Shown here piece by piece: positions 1 to 9,744 of a stretch of DNA of 64,000 nt; the first letter of the stretch is position 1; each line of letters begins with the position of its first letter. The notes beneath the pieces are model-generated. The model did not search any database, was not told where the DNA came from, and was given only the letters and a program-made list of their open reading frames with translations. The DNA is taken from the NCBI RefSeq assembly GCF_007992715.1, contig NZ_BKAU01000001.1, forward strand, positions 2,170,001-2,234,000, given 5' to 3'. The position numbers were made by a program, and so were the translations under genes. This DNA comes from Chitinophaga cymbidii (lineage in GTDB: Bacteria > Bacteroidota > Bacteroidia > Chitinophagales > Chitinophagaceae).

Positions 1-1183
1 TGTAGCCGTTCCTGATATGCAGCTCTTCGCCGGCGCCCGAGCTGCGCAGCGCGTATTTATTGGCGAACCATGTTTTGTCTTCCGTGATGGGAACGCCTTT
101 ATCCGTATAGAACATTTCAACGATCTTCAGCGGCGGCGCCAGTTCGGACACGATGCGCGGGTTATCGATATACCGGTGGTCCACATTGGGCGTGGCTACG
201 CGCTGTATCAGGCTGGCGATGCTCTGTGTGTTGGCCCAGATGATCTCGCTATTCCACCGTTCAGTGAATACGTTCCGGAGGCTCAGCTGCGTGGTGGTGG
301 TGTCCGTGAGCTTGTATTGCTGCACGTTCGGCCGGTATTCATATAGTGCGAGGCCCGCATCATGACAAACGGTGATCGCTTCGCGGCAGGCTACCACGGC
401 GGAATCCCATTTGTCTTTGGAATACGTGGTGTTGAACAGCTGCACGCCGTTGTTATTTTTAAGGGTAGCCTGATCGCTGTTGCCGTTGAAAAGCGGGCTG
501 GCGGCGGTTACCAGCACTTTTGCCTTGAGGGAGTAGGCGATCGGCCGGGTAATGCGCCCCAGCATTTTTGCGGGATTGTCGATGTTCAGGGGCAGCTCGT
601 TCTTCGCTTCATCCAGCAGCTGTGTGATGTATTGGAAGCAGGAATCCACGGGATCGCGGTAGACCTTTACCTTCGCGATGTCCACATCTATCGGCAGATT
701 TTCTTTGATGATGGGAATGGGGCCGTACATTCTCAGGAGGTAGAAGTGGTACCAGGCTTTGAGGAATTTCACTTCGGCGATCCATTCCTTTCTTTCGTTG
801 ATTTCCAGGTCGGGTACTTTCCCGATGTTTTCGAGGAAGATGTTGCAATCGCGCAGGCCCCTGTAGAGGCTTACCCAGGAGCCCTCGCCGTAGGGGTTCA
901 CCGTGTTCTGCAATCCTCTTGCGATGTTGAACATGTTATGGTCAAACTCCGGGAAGCCTGGATCTGTCAGCGCCCACATTTCATCCCCGCCCAGGATGGC
1001 AGGGTCCGCGGTGAGATCACCGTCCCTGGGCATATATGAATAACAGGTGTACAGGAACTTCTCCGCTTCTGTACGCATGGTAAATGCATTGTCTATCGTG
1101 GAAATATTATCGGGTACTACATCCAGGTATTTTGCGCAGGAGCCGAGAGCTGTCAGCGCAATGAGGATCATTATCTTTTTCAT
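1..1183 (-). CDS. SusD/RagB-like outer-membrane lipoprotein (3' end cut by window)
   Basis: The minus strand is open from position 1183 to the window edge and encodes about 394 residues with no stop. The N-terminus (MKKIMILIALTALGSC) is a lipoprotein signal with lipobox L-G-S-C, so the mature protein would be anchored in the outer membrane through that cysteine. The body has the composition of a SusD/RagB glycan-binding protein, including RGLRDCNIFLENI and the FLKAWYHFYLLRMYGPIPI helix that is typical of the family. It follows the susC-like gene by only a few bases, the usual SusC-SusD order, and should form the extracellular lid of that receptor. A second in-frame ATG at 1189 gives MHMKK; I prefer 1183 because the signal peptide then starts MKK. 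The glycan bound cannot be told from this part. Confidence 0.9.
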   Translation of the reverse strand, partial: MKKIMILIALTALGSCAKYLDVVPDNISTIDNAFTMRTEAEKFLYTCYSYMPRDGDLTADPAILGGDEMWALTDPGFPEFDHNMFNIARGLQNTVNPYGEGSWVSLYRGLRDCNIFLENIGKVPDLEINERKEWIAEVKFLKAWYHFYLLRMYGPIPIIKENLPIDVDIAKVKVYRDPVDSCFQYITQLLDEAKNELPLNIDNPAKMLGRITRPIAYSLKAKVLVTAASPLFNGNSDQATLKNNNGVQLFNTTYSKDKWDSAVVACREAITVCHDAGLALYEYRPNVQQYKLTDTTTTQLSLRNVFTERWNSEIIWANTQSIASLIQRVATPNVDHRYIDNPRIVSELAPPLKIVEMFYTDKGVPITEDKTWFANKYALRSSGAGEELHIRNGY

Positions 1184-1195
1184 GTGCATGTCTGA

Positions 1196-4100
1196 TTAGT
1201 TAAAGGTCACGTTAGCGCCGATGTTGAACACACGTTGTACAGGATATCCCAGTCCGTTACCGGCCATTTCCACATCCCACATCTTGAATTTGCTGAACAG
1301 CAGCAGGTTGGTGCCGGTGAGGTAGATGCGCACGTTGCTGGTGTGCAGCCGGCGCTGGATGCTTTGTGGCAGGGTATATCCCACTTCCACCTGTTTCAGG
1401 CGGATGAACGCGGCGTCGCGCATGAACCAGGTGCTGGTCTGGTTGTTATTGTTATTCACTGTTGCGCTGAGGCGCGGCCAGATGGCGTAGATATCCTGGT
1501 TGTCTTCAGACCAGTGGCTTTCCGCATAGGCTTTGAGCAGCTGGGTTTCATTCTGGGCGGGGATGTCTGTGTCCCGCTTGAAAGGTGAGGTGGCGTTGGC
1601 GTCTATCCAGAATGACTGGTGCGCGGCCCCCTGGAAGAAGGCGGACAGGTCGAAATACTTGTAACGCAGCGAAAAGCCCGCGCCATAGATGATCTCCGGC
1701 ACCAGCGGATACCCGATGGGCACCTGGTCCGCTTCGGTGATCTTTCCGTCCCTGTTCACATCCATGTATTTGATATCGCCGCCGCCGTACACCGCGCCAA
1801 ATTCCTGGCGGGGAGAATTGGCCGCTTCCTTGTCGTCCACAAACAGGCGCTCCGCGATGTAACCGAACTGCTGGTTGAGCGAATTGCCTACGCGGTAACG
1901 CCAGAATTCCGCGTACTGCGGCTCTTCATACACGCGGTATTTGCTGGTGGCATAGGTGAAGTTGCCGCGGACGGACAGCCAGAGGTCTTTTGTCCAGGAC
2001 TGCCCGTAATCCAGCGAAAGGTCCACACCCTGGCCGGAAGCCTCGCCCACATTGGCCCTGATCGGCGCGGAAAGCCCCATTGTATTGGGAATGGCGTCGC
2101 GCGTCATCAGGATGTTGTTGCGGTATTCGGAGAAATATTCCGCGATAACATTGATCTTGCCGAAAAGCCCCAGCTCCATGGCGATATTCTGCTTCTTCGC
2201 GGTTTCCCAGCTGATCTCGGTGTTGGAATAGCGCGATACGGAAATGCCGTTCTTGAATTCGTCCAGCTCGCGCCCGAAACGCGCGCCCCTGCCGGAACTG
2301 TTCATGTCCACATTGGAAAGATAAAAGAAGCGGTCCTGCGCCGTGCCGATCTGGTCGTTGCCCACCAGTCCGTATGAGTACCGCAGGCGGAGGTTAGACA
2401 CGGTGCGCAGCAGCGGTTCCCAGAACTTTTCACGGGAAACGCTCCATGCCACGCCGCCGGAAGGAAAGAAGCCGAAGCGGTTGCTTTTGTAGAATCTTTC
2501 GGAGCCGTTGTACCCGAAGTTGAACTCGGCGAAATAGCGGTTGTCGTAGGAATAGGTGGCGCGGCCGGACAGCCCCACGTTCCGCGAAGGGAGCGATTGC
2601 TGCAGGTCGCCGGCATTGGCGTTGAGGCTCTGGCGGGTGATGAATACCAGCAGGCCGCTGACGCCGTGTTTGTTGAACTCCCGGTTGTAGTTCAGCATGG
2701 ATTCCATGTAGAAAGTGGAGTTCAGCGTTTTGGGGCCTTCGTTGTATCCCAGGTATTCCGTGCCGTCATCGTTGATCTTGGAGATGGTGTAGCTGTCGCT
2801 CAGGCGGTCGTAGCTGGCGATGTTGTACCAGAAAGGATTGTAGTAGCGGTTCACGTCGAAGTTGGACGTGCGGTTGGTGTTCACCATCGTTCTCACGGAA
2901 AGCCCTTTCACCAGCGCGCTGAGATCCTGCTTTACCTCGAATTGCGCGAGCATCTGGGCGCGGGACTGGTCCCGGTAGCCTTTCACCATGTCCGCATAAG
3001 GGTTCAGGTATTCTCCGCGTTCGCCATAGTTGCCGAACATGATATGCCGTACATGGATGTGCTGATCATCCACCGGGTAATAAGCGGGGAAAAGCACGGG
3101 ATTGGCCTGCATGATCTTCCGGTACATGCCCGCTCCGCCGTCTATAGGTCCCGTATAGTCGTCGAAGTTACCACTGAGGCGTACGATCAGTTCGGTGGAT
3201 TTTGTGAGGTCGATGTTGACGTTGGCGCGGAGGGAATAGTTTTTCAGATCTATGTTGTTGTTGAAGTTATTGCGTTTGTCCACTTTCAGGATACCGTTAT
3301 CCCTGCTGAAAGAGCCGGCCACATAGTACCGGGCAACATTTCCGCCGCCGCTGACGTTGAGGTTCACGCGCTGGTTCATGGTGTTGTTCTTGAACAGCAT
3401 TTCGCGCCAGTCGTTCGCGGGATAAACCAGCGGGTTCATGCCCGCGGCGGTGTTATCAATTTTTTCCTGGGTATAGGGAAGGGTGCCGAGCGGGTTGCGC
3501 GTGAGCACGGCTTCGTTATGCAGCTTCATGTAAGTGACCGGGTCGGCCAGCTCGATATTTTTTGTGGGGGCGGAGATCGAATTTTCGAGGCGGAAGGAGA
3601 TCTTGGCTTTACCGGCGACGCCCTGCTTGGTGGTAACGAGGATCACGCCGTTGGCGCCGCGGGCGCCGTAGAGCGCGGTGGCGGTGGCGTCTTTCATGAT
3701 GGAGAAGCTGGCGATATCGTCTGGCTGCAGGCGCGCGAGATCGGTGGTCGTCAGTTCGATGCCGTCTATGAGGATGAGCGGGCGGGTGTTGTTGCCGAAG
3801 GTGGTGATGCCGCGTACGAAGAAGTCCGCATTATCCGCGCCCGGCTCACCGCTGCGCTGGTAAGCGATCACGCCCGCCAGTCTGCCTGCCAGCGCGGTGG
3901 TCAGGTTGCTGGAGGGTACTTTCAGATCTTTCGGGTTGATGGTGGTGATGGAGCCGATCACGCTTTCTTTCTTTTGTACGCCGAAGGCAACGACGGTCAC
4001 TTCCCCGAGGGCGTTGGCGGGATTGGGCGCCAGCTTCACGTCCAGCGTGCTTCGTTTGCCCACGGTGATCCGCTGTGTGATGAAGCCGAGGAATGAGAAT

Positions 4101-4645
4101 ACCAGTACCTCGTTGTCGTTATTGATCTGCAGGGTATACTTTCCTTCCGCATCGGTCACCGCGCCGCGGGTGGTGCCGTCTACTTTTACCGTTGCGCCGG
4201 GCAGGCCGCCGTTCTCATCGTAGATCTTGCCGGTGAGTACACGCTGCTGCACCGGAGCGGCCGGCGGCGATGCGGCGGCGTCGTATTGTACAAAGATTTC
4301 GTCGCCCAGCACTTTGTAGCTCAGTGGATGGCCGCTGAAACACTGGTCCAGCAATTCTTTCAGTCGGGTGTTCTTTGCGGATATGGTTACTTTGACGGGG
4401 CTGCCGGCTACTTTGCCGTTATAGGTGAACCTTACACCGGACGCTTTGGCGATCTTTTCGAGCGCCGGCCCAAGCCGTTCGTCTTTCAGGCTGATGGTCA
4501 CCTGTTTGTCCAGCAACTCCTGGGCGTTTGCATAGCCTGCCAACACCGTCAGGGCAGTGGAGCACAGCAGGAAGAAAATAAAGAGGCCATGCTTCATGCA
4601 ACACAGCACTTTACTCCTGCCCGGCAGGGCATAGTTTTTTTTCAT
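1196..4645 (-). CDS. SusC/RagA-family TonB-dependent outer-membrane receptor
   Basis: A protein of 1149 residues. Domain order: signal region (about 1-42, hydrophobic FIFFLLCSTALTVLAGYANA), an STN (secretin/TonB short N-terminal) domain at about 45-120, a carboxypeptidase-regulatory-like beta-sandwich at about 135-210 (TGKIYDENGGLPGATVKV), a TonB plug at about 215-345 (GRLAGV, LILIDGIE, ALYGARGANGVILVTTKQG) and a long beta-barrel ending in a C-terminal aromatic/asparagine strand. It imports oligosaccharides across the outer membrane together with the SusD-like lipoprotein downstream. The STN domain marks it as a receptor that signals to a FecR/ECF sigma pair, and exactly such a pair lies upstream on the same strand. 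The length is normal for SusC proteins of this type. Substrate is unknown; the neighbouring GH106-like enzyme hints at a rhamnose-containing glycan. Confidence 0.95.
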   Translation of the reverse strand: MKKNYALPGRSKVLCCMKHGLFIFFLLCSTALTVLAGYANAQELLDKQVTISLKDERLGPALEKIAKASGVRFTYNGKVAGSPVKVTISAKNTRLKELLDQCFSGHPLSYKVLGDEIFVQYDAAASPPAAPVQQRVLTGKIYDENGGLPGATVKVDGTTRGAVTDAEGKYTLQINNDNEVLVFSFLGFITQRITVGKRSTLDVKLAPNPANALGEVTVVAFGVQKKESVIGSITTINPKDLKVPSSNLTTALAGRLAGVIAYQRSGEPGADNADFFVRGITTFGNNTRPLILIDGIELTTTDLARLQPDDIASFSIMKDATATALYGARGANGVILVTTKQGVAGKAKISFRLENSISAPTKNIELADPVTYMKLHNEAVLTRNPLGTLPYTQEKIDNTAAGMNPLVYPANDWREMLFKNNTMNQRVNLNVSGGGNVARYYVAGSFSRDNGILKVDKRNNFNNNIDLKNYSLRANVNIDLTKSTELIVRLSGNFDDYTGPIDGGAGMYRKIMQANPVLFPAYYPVDDQHIHVRHIMFGNYGERGEYLNPYADMVKGYRDQSRAQMLAQFEVKQDLSALVKGLSVRTMVNTNRTSNFDVNRYYNPFWYNIASYDRLSDSYTISKINDDGTEYLGYNEGPKTLNSTFYMESMLNYNREFNKHGVSGLLVFITRQSLNANAGDLQQSLPSRNVGLSGRATYSYDNRYFAEFNFGYNGSERFYKSNRFGFFPSGGVAWSVSREKFWEPLLRTVSNLRLRYSYGLVGNDQIGTAQDRFFYLSNVDMNSSGRGARFGRELDEFKNGISVSRYSNTEISWETAKKQNIAMELGLFGKINVIAEYFSEYRNNILMTRDAIPNTMGLSAPIRANVGEASGQGVDLSLDYGQSWTKDLWLSVRGNFTYATSKYRVYEEPQYAEFWRYRVGNSLNQQFGYIAERLFVDDKEAANSPRQEFGAVYGGGDIKYMDVNRDGKITEADQVPIGYPLVPEIIYGAGFSLRYKYFDLSAFFQGAAHQSFWIDANATSPFKRDTDIPAQNETQLLKAYAESHWSEDNQDIYAIWPRLSATVNNNNNQTSTWFMRDAAFIRLKQVEVGYTLPQSIQRRLHTSNVRIYLTGTNLLLFSKFKMWDVEMAGNGLGYPVQRVFNIGANVTFN

Positions 4646-4680
4646 ACGTTAACGTGTATTTAAATGTTAGATAATGGCTG

Positions 4681-4714
4681 TAACGGATGGAGGCTGGTAT
4701 TCGCACATCCGTTA
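4681..4714. promoter_or_regulatory. Inverted repeat in the susC leader region
   Basis: TAACGGATG (4681-4689) and CATCCGTTA (4706-4714) form perfect 9-bp arms around a 16-nt spacer, within the 153-bp gap between fecR and susC. A second short palindrome, ACGTTAACGT, lies at about 4646-4655 next to the susC start. They could be a regulator site or an RNA hairpin in the 5' leader; nothing in the sequence decides between these. Confidence 0.35.
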
Positions 4715-4798
4715 TGCGCTGATCGTGAAATGAGCTTCCCTGTTCATTCCCTGTTGCCGGCGCGGGGTATGAAAGGATTTTGGTCGATTGTTATTTTT

Positions 4799-5755
4799 TC
4801 ATCGGCAATTCCCTTGCGTAATGATATACTGTTCTCCTTTTTTGATTAACCTCGCATTTACCACAATGCATAGCTTGCTGAGGAATGCATCGATATCCTC
4901 ACCGTTTTTCAGCCTGCCGTAAAACACACATCCGCTTGTTGACGGATCGGTCGTTATTTTCACGCCGAACATCCGTTCCAGGTCTGTTGCCACGGCCGCT
5001 ACGGTGATATTACTGTACGATATGTTGCCAGCCCTGCGTTCCAGCATGGCGGCCGCATCCGGGTAGCTGTAAGCATCGATCCCGCCTGTTGTTTTATGGA
5101 AGACGCCCTGTTCCAGCGGCCGGAGGTTCTGGCGGACCGTACCCTGCGTCAGCAGCACCGAACCGCTGAGCAAGGTCACTTTCACATCCGCATCGGCCGG
5201 ATAGGCGTGAACGTTAAAGGACGTGCCGAGCACCTGGGTGCTGAGCTTGCCGGTGTGCACAAAGAAGGGGATTTCTTCATTTTTCATGACTTCAAAAAAT
5301 GCTTCGCCTTCCATGGTGACTTCCCGTTTGCCGGCCATGAATTTTTCCGGATAGGTTAAAGTGCTGGCGGGGCCCAGCCATACCATGGTGCCATCCGGCA
5401 GCTGGATCTTTTTACGTTCCCCATAGCCGGTGGTGATGATCTGCGCCGATTGCTGCGCCGGTGTTTTATGGAACAGCTTGCGGGCGATCAGGCCGGAAAG
5501 TATGAGCAGAACGAATACAGCAGCATATTTCAGCATTGTGAAACGCTTGCGGGGCTTTGTTTTGCCGATGTGCTGCAATAGGTTGCCGAGCATCCGTTCT
5601 TTCAACAACGTCTTTTCTTCCGGTGATGCAAGCGGCCATTCCGATGTTTTACCGGCTTCATGGCGGTACCAGGTGAGCAATTCCTGCCGTTCTTCTTCGG
5701 TGGCTGTGCCGTTGAGGTATTTTCCGGCGAGTTCTTGAATTCTGTCTTGCATCAT
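4799..5755 (-). CDS. FecR-family anti-sigma factor
   Basis: A protein of 318 residues. The N-terminal cytoplasmic part (about 1-70) is the short helical domain that binds the sigma factor and has the family motif YLNGTATEEERQELLTWY. One transmembrane helix (about 74-92, LKYAAVFVLLILSGLIARKL) is followed by the periplasmic FecR domain (about 105-200: TTGYGERKKIQLPDGTMVWL, FFEV, VLGTSFNVHAYP) and a C-terminal DUF4974-type domain. It would transmit the loaded state of the SusC receptor's STN domain to the ECF sigma factor encoded just upstream. Gene order sigma-fecR-susC-susD is the classic Bacteroidota surface-signalling layout. Either of the first two methionines may be the start. Confidence 0.93.
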   Translation of the reverse strand: MMQDRIQELAGKYLNGTATEEERQELLTWYRHEAGKTSEWPLASPEEKTLLKERMLGNLLQHIGKTKPRKRFTMLKYAAVFVLLILSGLIARKLFHKTPAQQSAQIITTGYGERKKIQLPDGTMVWLGPASTLTYPEKFMAGKREVTMEGEAFFEVMKNEEIPFFVHTGKLSTQVLGTSFNVHAYPADADVKVTLLSGSVLLTQGTVRQNLRPLEQGVFHKTTGGIDAYSYPDAAAMLERRAGNISYSNITVAAVATDLERMFGVKITTDPSTSGCVFYGRLKNGEDIDAFLSKLCIVVNARLIKKGEQYIITQGNCR

Positions 5756-5934
5756 TAGAAAATCGATTTAGCAACTCAGGCCGTTATATAAGTACCATAA
5801 CTGGCGCTGATCCCTTAGTGTGGGTGGAAAATTTTTTTCCGGAAGTTGCGGAGCTTTATAGGTGGCGTAGCAAATGGGGGCGGTTGCCTGCGGGCTGAAC
5901 GGCTTAACCGTTTTTACGCAGCTGCTGGAAAACG

Positions 5935-6585
5935 TCATTGATTATACAGCAGCAGCAGAAGCATGGGAGCGGATTGCTTCAGGTTCAGCCGGATGGTTTT
6001 CAGCGCTTTCGTAAGATGCGCCTCCGCGGTTTTGGGGGAGATGTTCATTTTTTCGGAGATCTCGGGGATCGTAAGCCCGTCGCGGCGGCTATATTCGAAT
6101 ACCAGCCGGCATTTCTCCGGCAGCTGCTCTACGATCCCTTCTACATATTCTTTCAGAAAACGGGCATATATCTTTTCTTCTTCCTCATCCACAGACCACC
6201 TTGCATAATTATCCCTGACGATCTGAAGCCGCCGCCGCTGGCGGCCGATGTGTTTGAAGACGGAGAATTTGATGGCCGTGGCCAGATACCCGTTCAGCGT
6301 ATCGATCTGTATTTCTTCTTTCCTGTCCCACAGGCTGATAAAAACCTCCTGCGTGATCTCCTCCGCCTGCACCTGATCCCGGGTGAGGTTATAGGCGATA
6401 GCAAAAAGCCTTTCCCAGTAACGATTATAGATTTCGGTAAAGGCGTCCTGCCTCCCCGTTACGAGAAGTCTGATCAGTTCCTTATCTGATAAAGTATCGC
6501 AGGATACTGTATTGGCCACAGTCGTGATTTTATATTCCCCCTGTATATTAAGCCTGTAGTTAGGTCTATCATCTGGCGGCATCAT
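5935..6585 (-). CDS. ECF RNA polymerase sigma factor of the SusC/FecR locus
   Basis: A protein of 216 residues with sigma-70 region 2 at about 45-105 (AFTEIYNRYWERLFAIAYNL, AEEITQEVFISLWDR) and region 4 at about 150-205 (LPEKCRLVFEYSRRDGLTIPEI, SPKTAEAHLTKAL). This is the FecI-like group that Bacteroidota pair with FecR. The fecR gene begins 180 bp downstream on the same strand. Inferred role: directs transcription of the susCD operon when the receptor is engaged. The next gene on the right, the GH106-like enzyme, is divergent, so the 165-bp gap between them probably carries both promoters. Confidence 0.93.
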   Translation of the reverse strand: MMPPDDRPNYRLNIQGEYKITTVANTVSCDTLSDKELIRLLVTGRQDAFTEIYNRYWERLFAIAYNLTRDQVQAEEITQEVFISLWDRKEEIQIDTLNGYLATAIKFSVFKHIGRQRRRLQIVRDNYARWSVDEEEEKIYARFLKEYVEGIVEQLPEKCRLVFEYSRRDGLTIPEISEKMNISPKTAEAHLTKALKTIRLNLKQSAPMLLLLLYNQ

Positions 6586-6750
6586 GCGCCGGTGATCGAG
6601 CTAAAGTTAGTACTTCATCTTATACGATGATAGCAAAAACAAAAAAGGACAGACAGTACAGGATGCCGATGTGTTTCAGATCATCGAACTTTAAAAAAGT
6701 TAAAAATTGTTTAATTTCCTTTTATTATTTGATCGCATATATTTAATACG

Positions 6751-9744
6751 ATGCCTGTTTCCCGGAGAAAGTTTATCCAGTTATCCACGTTTTCGGCGGC
6801 CAATATCGGGCTGCTGGCTTTGGCCAATAAAGCAGGGTTCGCCCTCGGCGCCCCGCTTCCGGAAGAAGACCTTTACCGTAATTTCCTGTCCCCTTCGCAA
6901 GCATATCAGCCCGGATGTTACTGGTGGTGGTTCAACGGGCTTGTAAATAAGGAGGGGATCACCCGCGACCTGGAGGAGTTCAGGGCAAAGGGGTTTGGGG
7001 AAGTGTATCTTATTAATACTTCGGGCGGACTGGGCGGCGCGCAGGTGCCGCAGGGCGCAAAGTTCCTGTCGGCCGAATGGCGCGCTTTATACCGGCATGC
7101 GCTGGAAGAAGCCGCCAGGCTTGGCATTGTAGTGGGCGTGAATTTTTCTTCCGGATGGTGCATGGGCGGTCCGTGGATAACACCGGAGTTCGCGGGCCGG
7201 TGGTTCCTGCAATCGAAACTGGCTGTCAACGGCCCGCAACAATTTTCCGGCAAGCTGCCTTTGCCCGGTAACCGGGACGGGTATGATCATGTTTTCAATC
7301 CCCCGGGATTCAAGGAGTATATTGATCTGCCGCTGGAAAAACTCGATTACCGGGATACGGCGGTGGTGGCTTTCCGGGTGGAGGATGAAACGCTTTCGCG
7401 CCTGCGCGGACCGTTGAAGGCATCGCTGCCGGCAAAGACGAACCGGAAAGACGCCAGCAATTTCATCAAGGCAAAAGATGTAATGAACCCTGTGCTGGAA
7501 CCCTGGACATCGCAGGATGGCGACCGTCCCATTGCGGTGCAGGATGTGATCGATATCACGGACAAGGTGGCTGCGGACGGGCACCTGGAATGGGATGTGC
7601 CCGCCGGCAAATGGATCATCCTGCGCACCGGCCACCGCATGACCGGCTCAAAGCTGCTGATCGCGCAGCCGGAAGCCAATGGCTTGTCGGTAGACTGGTT
7701 CAATGGCAAAGCGGTGGATATCCAGTTCGACAATCTGCATGCGCCCATCATCGGCGAAGCCGGCGCATTGACCGGCAAAACGCTGCAATACCTGGGCGAT
7801 GACAGCTTTGAAGATGGCTTCCCTAACTGGACGCAAAGCATCCTGGAAAAATTCGCGTTTTACAGGAAGTATGATCCGAAGCCTTACCTCCCCGTGCTGA
7901 ACGGATATATCGTTGGCAGCGCTGAAATATCAGACCGCTTTTTGCATGACTACCGCAAAACGGTGGCGGACATGATGGCGGATGAACATTACGCTCATTT
8001 CGCAAAGCGCTGCCATGAAAACGGCTTGCTGGTGCGGAATGAAGGCGCGGGCCCGAGCCGCTCCGGCACCATGTGCATGGATACGCTGAAGAACCTCGGC
8101 AGAAGCGACCTGCCTACCGGCGAATTCTGGCTTGGCCTGCGGCATGATGAAGAGGGGGGGCTGGACGAAAAGCAGTCCTACGGCATCACACGGCTGGAAG
8201 GCGGACAGAACAAGGTCACCAAAATGGTCGCCTCCGCCGCGCACATCTATGGAAAGAAAACCGCCTCCGCCGAATCATTCACTTCCTTCCGGCACTGGCT
8301 GGACTACCCGGGGAACATGAAGCAGGCGGCAGACCGTGCTTTTTGCGAAGGCATCAATCATTTCCTCGTGCACACGTCAACGGCTACACGTCCGGAGGAT
8401 GGCAAACCGGGATATGAATATGGCGCCGGTACGCACTTCAATCCCAATGTAACATGGTGGAGCCAGTCGGCACCCTTCCTGGCGTATATCGCGCGTTGCC
8501 AGTACCTCCTGCGGCAGGGGCTGTTTGTGGCGGATGTGCTGTATTATAACGGCGATGCGGCGCCTAACATCGTGGAGCCTAAGCATACAGATCCATCCCT
8601 CGGCAAAGGATATGATTATGACGTATGTAACGAGGAAGTATTGCTGACGCGGCTGTCCGTCCGCAATGGCCGCATCATGCTGCCGGACGGCATGAGCTAC
8701 CGCGTGCTGGTGCTGCCGGATGATAAACGAATGCCCGTTCCTGTTATAAGGAAGATAAAAGAGCTGGTACAGGCAGGGGCCACCGTCATCGGCCCGAAAC
8801 CGGAACAGGCCTCCGGCTTGCATAACTATCCTGCATGCGACGCGGAAGTGCGGAAGATAGCTGACGAAATATGGACGAACAAACGGGTGCATGCGCAAAC
8901 AGGTATTCGTGAAGTATTGCTGAAAGCGGGCGTTCAGCCGGACTTTGAATATGATGATGAGCGTGCGTTCATCGATTTTATCCACCGCCGCGACGGTGAT
9001 ACGGATATTTATTTCGTTGCCAACCGCAACAATCGTCCTGAAAAGGTGAAAGCTACTTTCAGGGTGAAGGGCAAGCAGCCGGTGTTGTGGGATGCGGTGT
9101 CCGGAAAGAAGCGGGAGCTTGGCGGCTGGGAGGCATCGTCCGGCAGAACTGTTATTCCGCTGGAGTTTGAGCCGTTCGGTTCCCTATTCATTATCTTTTC
9201 CGGCGCGGCGAAGACGCGCAAGATCGTAGACTTCCCGGCGATCACGGACTTGCAGGAGATCAAGGGCGCCTGGGAGGTGAGGTTTGATGAAAAGTGGGGA
9301 GGCCCGGCTGCGGTGGTTTTCCCGGCATTAACCGACTGGACGCAGCATGCCGACGAAGGGATCAAATATTATTCCGGCGCGGCTACCTATCATAAACAGT
9401 TTGATGTGGAGGCGATGCCTTCTCCCGGCACAAAACTGTACCTGGATTTGGGCGTGGTGAAGAACATCGCTTCGGTGAAACTGAACGGACAAGACCTAGG
9501 CATTGTATGGACGCATCCGTGGCGGGTGGACATCGGCAAAGCGGTGAAGGAGAAGAACAATGTGCTGGAAATAGAAGTGATCAACCTGTGGCCGAACCGT
9601 TTGATCGGTGACGCGCTGCTGCCGGAGGATAAGCGGTTGACCCGCACGAATATCAAATTGAAGAAGGATGCGGAGTTGTTGCCTTCGGGGTTGCTGGGGC
9701 CGGTGAAGATCTCCCGCGAAGATCAGTCTGTCAGACCCCGGTAA
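6751..9744 (+). CDS. GH106-like alpha-L-rhamnosidase family glycosidase, exported
   Basis: A protein of 997 residues. The N-terminus SRRKFIQLSTFSAANIGLLAL is a twin-arginine-type signal. The segment QPGCYWWWFNGLVNKEGITRDL, followed by an F-G-E-V-Y-L strand, is the entry to the barrel typical of the GH106 family (alpha-L-rhamnosidases and relatives). The C-terminal 150 residues form a galactose-binding-like beta-sandwich (LYLDLGVVKNIASVKLNGQ, GIVWTHPWRVDI, LEIEVINLWPNRLIGD). It is divergent from the ECF sigma gene of the SusCD locus and probably belongs to the same utilisation system. An eight-G run near 8153 stays in frame, so there is no sign of a frameshift. Catalytic residues were not assigned by eye. 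Its last 22 bases overlap the convergent mocA-like gene. Confidence 0.8.
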   Translation: MPVSRRKFIQLSTFSAANIGLLALANKAGFALGAPLPEEDLYRNFLSPSQAYQPGCYWWWFNGLVNKEGITRDLEEFRAKGFGEVYLINTSGGLGGAQVPQGAKFLSAEWRALYRHALEEAARLGIVVGVNFSSGWCMGGPWITPEFAGRWFLQSKLAVNGPQQFSGKLPLPGNRDGYDHVFNPPGFKEYIDLPLEKLDYRDTAVVAFRVEDETLSRLRGPLKASLPAKTNRKDASNFIKAKDVMNPVLEPWTSQDGDRPIAVQDVIDITDKVAADGHLEWDVPAGKWIILRTGHRMTGSKLLIAQPEANGLSVDWFNGKAVDIQFDNLHAPIIGEAGALTGKTLQYLGDDSFEDGFPNWTQSILEKFAFYRKYDPKPYLPVLNGYIVGSAEISDRFLHDYRKTVADMMADEHYAHFAKRCHENGLLVRNEGAGPSRSGTMCMDTLKNLGRSDLPTGEFWLGLRHDEEGGLDEKQSYGITRLEGGQNKVTKMVASAAHIYGKKTASAESFTSFRHWLDYPGNMKQAADRAFCEGINHFLVHTSTATRPEDGKPGYEYGAGTHFNPNVTWWSQSAPFLAYIARCQYLLRQGLFVADVLYYNGDAAPNIVEPKHTDPSLGKGYDYDVCNEEVLLTRLSVRNGRIMLPDGMSYRVLVLPDDKRMPVPVIRKIKELVQAGATVIGPKPEQASGLHNYPACDAEVRKIADEIWTNKRVHAQTGIREVLLKAGVQPDFEYDDERAFIDFIHRRDGDTDIYFVANRNNRPEKVKATFRVKGKQPVLWDAVSGKKRELGGWEASSGRTVIPLEFEPFGSLFIIFSGAAKTRKIVDFPAITDLQEIKGAWEVRFDEKWGGPAAVVFPALTDWTQHADEGIKYYSGAATYHKQFDVEAMPSPGTKLYLDLGVVKNIASVKLNGQDLGIVWTHPWRVDIGKAVKEKNNVLEIEVINLWPNRLIGDALLPEDKRLTRTNIKLKKDAELLPSGLLGPVKISREDQSVRPR

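Noticed and set aside
362..1039. Open frame of 225 codons on the plus strand over the susD-like gene
   Set aside because: It is the antisense shadow of the SusD-like coding sequence in GC-rich DNA; the minus-strand product has a lipoprotein signal and family features, the plus product none.
2597..4096. Open frame of 499 codons on the plus strand opposite susC
   Set aside because: Long antisense frame produced by high GC codon bias; composition (Val/His/Gly-rich) is not protein-like, and the SusC domain order on the minus strand is unambiguous.
8145..8165. Possible frameshift at an eight-G run in the GH106-like gene
   Set aside because: The frame stays open through the run and the downstream sequence keeps family character to the C-terminal domain.
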